NCBI GenBank assembly: GCA_033764265.1
Contig: JANRJB010000343.1
Location: 1-22,921 of the forward strand
Origin: VGEM01 sp033764265
GTDB lineage: Bacteria; Pseudomonadota; Alphaproteobacteria; Rhodospirillales; Rhodospirillaceae
Direction of reading: 5' to 3'
Length of the DNA stretch: 22,921 bases
Under the pieces are notes generated by a model. The model worked only from the letters and a program-made list of their open reading frames with translations, was not told where the DNA came from and made no database searches. Positions 19,976 through 22,921 of the stretch are shown in pieces. Positions within the stretch are counted from its first letter, which is position 1; each line of letters opens with the position of its first letter. A program made the translations under genes and the position numbers.

Positions 19976-22138
19976 TTACACCGCGAGCGCCGATGACAGC
20001 GGCAGCCGATCGATCTCGCGGCCGGTCAGCGCGGCGATGGCGTTGGCCACCGCCGGACCGATCGGCGGGACCCCGGGCTCGCCCACGCCGGTGGGTGGCG
20101 CGGTCGACGGCACGATATGCACCTCGACCTCGGGCATGTCGGCCATCCTCAGCACGCGATAGGTGTCGAAATTGGCCTGTTGCACGACGCCGCCGTCGAG
20201 CGTGATGGCGCCGGACAACACGGCGCTCAGCCCATAGGCGATGCCGCCTTCCATCTGTGCCGCGACGATATTGGGGTTGATGGCCGTGCCGCAGTCGACG
20301 GCGCAGACCACGCGTTCCACTTTGATCCGGCCGTCGGGACCGCGCGATACTTCGGCCACCTCGGCCACATAGGACGCGAAGGATTCCGCCACCGCGAGTC
20401 CGCGGGCGCGGCCCGGCGGCAGCGGCGTGCCCCAGCCGGCCTTCTCCGCCGCCAACTCGAGCACGGCGCGATGGCGCGGATGGTCGGACAGCATCGACAG
20501 CCGGAACGCCAGCGGATCGGCGTTGGCGGCCCGCGCCAGCCGATCGATGAACGTTTCCAGCGCGAAGATGTTCTGGGTGTTGCCGACCGAGCGCCACCAC
20601 AACACCGGCACCTTGACGTCGGGGGTGTGCACGTCCACCCGCACGTTGGGCACCTCATAGGGCATGTTCTCCAGCCCCTCGACCTGGCTGGGGTCGTAGC
20701 CGAGCTTTTCCACCTGCGCGCCGAACGGCGTGCCTTTCAGGAGCGACTGGCCAACGACGCGGTGGCTCCAGGCGACGATCTTGCCTTGGGCGTCGAGCCC
20801 GGCCTTGACGCGGTGATGGAACATCGGGCGATAGAATCCGCCGCGCGTATCGTCCTCGCGGGTCCACTGCAGCTTGACGGGGGTGCCGGGCGGCAGCGCC
20901 TTGGCGATGTGCGCGGCTTCGACCATATAGTCCGACACGGCCGTGGCGCGGCGGCCGAAGCTGCCGCCCGACATCAGTGTGTGGATCTGAACCTGCGGCG
21001 GGGCCAAGCCCAGGACCCTGGCGACATTGCCCTGATCCACCGTCTGGAACTGGCAGCCGGCCCACACCTCGCACGCATCGCCGGTGAAGCGGACCACGGC
21101 GTTCAGCGGTTCCATCGGCGCGTGAGCGAGGTAGGGGAAGTCGAACGTCGCCTCGACGATGCGCGCCGCGCCGGCCAGCGCGGCCTCCACGTCGCCTTCA
21201 CCGCGCGCGACCACGCCCGGCGTCTCGGCGAGCGCTTGGTACTCGGCCAGCAATCGATCGGTGCCCCGCATCTCCGCCGCGGCGTCGTCCCAGGTGACCG
21301 TGAGTGCGTCGCGGGCGCGCATCGCCTGCCAGAAGGTCTGCGCGACCACCGCCACGCCGCTGGGGATGACGGCCACCGCGATCACGCCCGGCATGACGCG
21401 CGCCACCGCGTCGTCGACGGTCGCGACCGTGGCGCCGAAGCGCGGTGGATGCGCCACTGCCGCATGGACCATGCCCGGCAAGACCACGTCGGCGCCGAAC
21501 TGCGCGCTGCCGTCGGTTTTGACCGGGACATCCAGCCGCGGCAGCCGCGTGCCAATCAGCGTGAACCGGCCGGGATCTTTCAGCGGCACCTCGGCCGGGA
21601 CCGGCAGCTTCGCGGCGGCGGCGGCGAAAGCGCCGAACGGGGCGCTGCGCGCGCTGGCGGCGTGGCTGATGATTCCTTTCTCGACGGTGATCTCGCCCGC
21701 CGGCACGCGCCAAGCCTGGGCCGCGGCCTCGACCAGCATCGCCCGCGCCGTCGCGCCGGCCTGTCGCAACGGCGTGTACGAACCGCGGATCGAACCGCTG
21801 CCGCCGGTCATCTGGATCGGGCTGCCATAACGGGACGCATCGGCCGGCGCCGTTTCCACCTGCACCTGGGACCAGTCGGCGTCCAGCTCCTCGGCCACGA
21901 TGGTCGCAAGCCCGGTGTAGACGCCCTGGCCCATCTCCAGGTGCTTGATGATCACGGTCACCATGCTGTCGGCGTCGACGCGCACGAAGGCGTTGGGGGC
22001 CAGCACGGCATCGGACGCAACCGCCGCGCGCGCGCCACGGCCGAACACGAAGCCGACCATCAGGGCGCCAGCGCCGGCCAGCAGGGCGCGGCGCGACGCA
22101 GCCATGTCAACAGGAAGCGCGGTCAACGGGCGTGTCAT
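19976..22138 (-). CDS. Xanthine dehydrogenase-family molybdopterin-binding subunit, IorB-like, Tat-exported
   Basis: This 720-residue molybdenum hydroxylase large subunit is of the isoquinoline 1-oxidoreductase beta / membrane-bound aldehyde dehydrogenase type. SRRALLAGAGALMVGFVFG (15-33) is a clear Tat signal. Family blocks include KHLEMGQGVYTGLATIVAEE (65-84), QMTGGSGSIRGSY (109-121), LMSGGSFGRR, WWRSVGNTQN, and GVGEPGVPPIGPAVANAI with the conserved catalytic-site Glu687. It should hydroxylate a heterocycle or oxidise an aldehyde at a Mo-cytosine-dinucleotide site in the periplasm. The partner 2Fe-2S subunit (IorA) is not next to it. GGAG about 7 bases upstream supports the ATG at 22138. 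Confidence 0.9.
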   Translation of the reverse strand: MTRPLTALPVDMAASRRALLAGAGALMVGFVFGRGARAAVASDAVLAPNAFVRVDADSMVTVIIKHLEMGQGVYTGLATIVAEELDADWSQVQVETAPADASRYGSPIQMTGGSGSIRGSYTPLRQAGATARAMLVEAAAQAWRVPAGEITVEKGIISHAASARSAPFGAFAAAAAKLPVPAEVPLKDPGRFTLIGTRLPRLDVPVKTDGSAQFGADVVLPGMVHAAVAHPPRFGATVATVDDAVARVMPGVIAVAVIPSGVAVVAQTFWQAMRARDALTVTWDDAAAEMRGTDRLLAEYQALAETPGVVARGEGDVEAALAGAARIVEATFDFPYLAHAPMEPLNAVVRFTGDACEVWAGCQFQTVDQGNVARVLGLAPPQVQIHTLMSGGSFGRRATAVSDYMVEAAHIAKALPPGTPVKLQWTREDDTRGGFYRPMFHHRVKAGLDAQGKIVAWSHRVVGQSLLKGTPFGAQVEKLGYDPSQVEGLENMPYEVPNVRVDVHTPDVKVPVLWWRSVGNTQNIFALETFIDRLARAANADPLAFRLSMLSDHPRHRAVLELAAEKAGWGTPLPPGRARGLAVAESFASYVAEVAEVSRGPDGRIKVERVVCAVDCGTAINPNIVAAQMEGGIAYGLSAVLSGAITLDGGVVQQANFDTYRVLRMADMPEVEVHIVPSTAPPTGVGEPGVPPIGPAVANAIAALTGREIDRLPLSSALAV

Positions 22139-22163
22139 TTGAAGTCTCCGGGGAGGGGGCGAT

Positions 22164-22185
22164 CAAGGGCGTAACATAGCCCTTG
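22164..22185 (-). terminator. Hairpin between the glutathione S-transferase-like and molybdopterin-subunit genes
   Basis: CAAGGGC (22164-22170) and GCCCTTG (22179-22185) form a perfect 7-bp stem with an 8-base loop. It lies after the upstream gene's stop and before the next start on the minus strand. No U-tract follows, so it is only a weak terminator or a 5' leader structure. Confidence 0.35.
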
Positions 22186-22218
22186 GCGCGGCCGATCCCA
22201 ACCCGGGGCAGCGATGTT

Positions 22219-22921
22219 TCAGGATGATGACGGCGAGGTCGCCAGTTCAGGGAAACACCGCGCCAGCATGCGCTGAGTGTGGTCGACCAGATTACGGTGT
22301 TTCAACGTATGGGATTTGAGCGGGAAATCCCACGGCGTGCGGATGATGGAGGCGACGAAGGCGAACATCACCGCGTCCAGCACCGTCGGTGCGTCGCCGA
22401 ACGCCCAGGGCCGGCTGCCCAGCCAGTGGCCGAGCGCATCCACGTCGGCGATGCCCAGGCGCCAGATCTCCGCAGGGGCGTGACGCCCCAGGCCGTGCCC
22501 GCGCATCGCCTTGATCACCGAGCGCTGGATGAGCGTACCGACGACCGGCATCAGCCAACCCGGCAGCCCGGTCGCCCCGGCGATGTAGCTTTTCACGTTG
22601 TCGGCGTTGTCGGGATCGGCCCAGCGGGCGAAGACCGCCGCCCAGTACAGGTGTTCCTCCATCAGCCGCTGGAAGGCGAGCGACTGGGCGCGTTCGGCCA
22701 GCGTCAGCCGGCCATCGACGGCATGACCGGTGAGCTTTTCCAAATGATCGACGATCAGCCCGGAATCGGCGAGCGGTTGGCCGTCGATCTCCACGTACGG
22801 CGCCTTGCCGGTGGACGATTTGGGGGCGCCCTTGATGACGGCGATGGTGTAATCGAGCTTGGCGAGGCGCAGGTACGTTTCGAGCTTGATGCAGAACGGG
22901 CTGGGGTTGGGCAGGCCGTAC
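22219..22921 (-). CDS. Glutathione S-transferase, FAXC/metaxin-like (partial, N-terminus beyond window)
   Basis: The frame stays open from the TGA at 22219-22221 to the window edge, giving 233 residues without a start. The first visible residues, YGLPNPSPFCIKLETYLRLA, are the thioredoxin-like GST N-domain of the FAXC/metaxin type, with a CxK-type active-site helix. Then come GKAPYVEIDGQ and LADSGLIVDHLEKLTG, the conserved cis-Pro region and the substrate-binding Asp-Ser. The C-terminal helical domain includes LGSRPWAFGDAPTVLDAVMFAF. Starting the gene at the internal Met at 22794 would remove the N-domain, so it is truncated by the window, not short. Likely role: detoxification or thiol chemistry in the cytoplasm. 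Confidence 0.88.
   Translation of the reverse strand, partial: YGLPNPSPFCIKLETYLRLAKLDYTIAVIKGAPKSSTGKAPYVEIDGQPLADSGLIVDHLEKLTGHAVDGRLTLAERAQSLAFQRLMEEHLYWAAVFARWADPDNADNVKSYIAGATGLPGWLMPVVGTLIQRSVIKAMRGHGLGRHAPAEIWRLGIADVDALGHWLGSRPWAFGDAPTVLDAVMFAFVASIIRTPWDFPLKSHTLKHRNLVDHTQRMLARCFPELATSPSSS

Noticed and set aside
20117..22174. A very long open frame on the plus strand opposite the molybdopterin subunit
   Set aside because: It is a shadow of GC-rich codon usage on the opposite strand. Its product is Arg/His/Gly-rich without family motifs, while the minus-strand frame has complete xanthine-dehydrogenase-family blocks.
1..22921. CRISPR array, tRNA, rRNA or insertion sequence
   Set aside because: I found no regularly spaced direct repeats, no tRNA-like cloverleaf, no rRNA signature and no transposase-like protein.

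Overview
This is a GC-rich bacterial chromosome segment with dense, short-spaced genes. The gene families (double VOC-domain proteins, PuuE-like deacetylases, MatB, a DUF423 protein, and a CheY-like receiver with a PDRRR tail) suggest an alphaproteobacterium of the Rhodospirillales/Hyphomicrobiales/Reyranella kind. That placement is inference from family content only. I see no rRNA, tRNA, CRISPR array, transposase or phage gene. No stretch over 300 bases lacks a gene.

Left end (1-2748, all +): the tail of an unidentified gene, an isochorismatase-fold cysteine amidohydrolase of the N-carbamoylsarcosine-amidase type, and two tandem PuuE-like polysaccharide-deacetylase-fold proteins. The set looks like a cyclic amide or ureide degradation cassette. 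The second deacetylase paralogue appears to have lost metal-site histidines. A dispersed-type palindromic repeat lies between the amidase and the first deacetylase. Next comes a higB-higA toxin-antitoxin pair (2806-3375) with a palindromic operator, and a tightly coupled SGNH hydrolase.

Centre-left (4099-12059, all +): four paralogous two-domain VOC (glyoxalase-fold) proteins, one without and three with signal peptides. They are interleaved with a CHRD-domain/autotransporter-barrel fusion and an exported RidA-like protein. An ECHDC3-type crotonase without either catalytic Glu and an apparently exported aldo-keto reductase follow. This run of mostly exported proteins with unusual active sites is the least explained part of the window and the best candidate for an undescribed envelope-associated system.

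Centre-right (12092-18213): a Phd/VapC toxin-antitoxin module with a readable promoter and operator; a spermidine-synthase-like methyltransferase-fold protein; convergent DUF423 and HD-hydrolase genes (-); a CheY-like receiver with Glu at the phospho-acceptor site and a FliM-N-peptide-like tail; a ferredoxin-reductase-family flavoprotein; and a malonyl-CoA synthetase (matB).

Right end (18234-22921): a second VapBC module with its own palindrome. Then on the minus strand come a two-domain sulfurtransferase with a Lys/Pro-rich N-terminal tail, a Tat-exported IorB-like molybdopterin-binding oxidoreductase subunit without its Fe-S partner, and a FAXC/metaxin-like glutathione S-transferase cut by the window end. 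The three toxin-antitoxin modules sit at boundaries between metabolic blocks, which suggests insertion points in an accessory-rich region.
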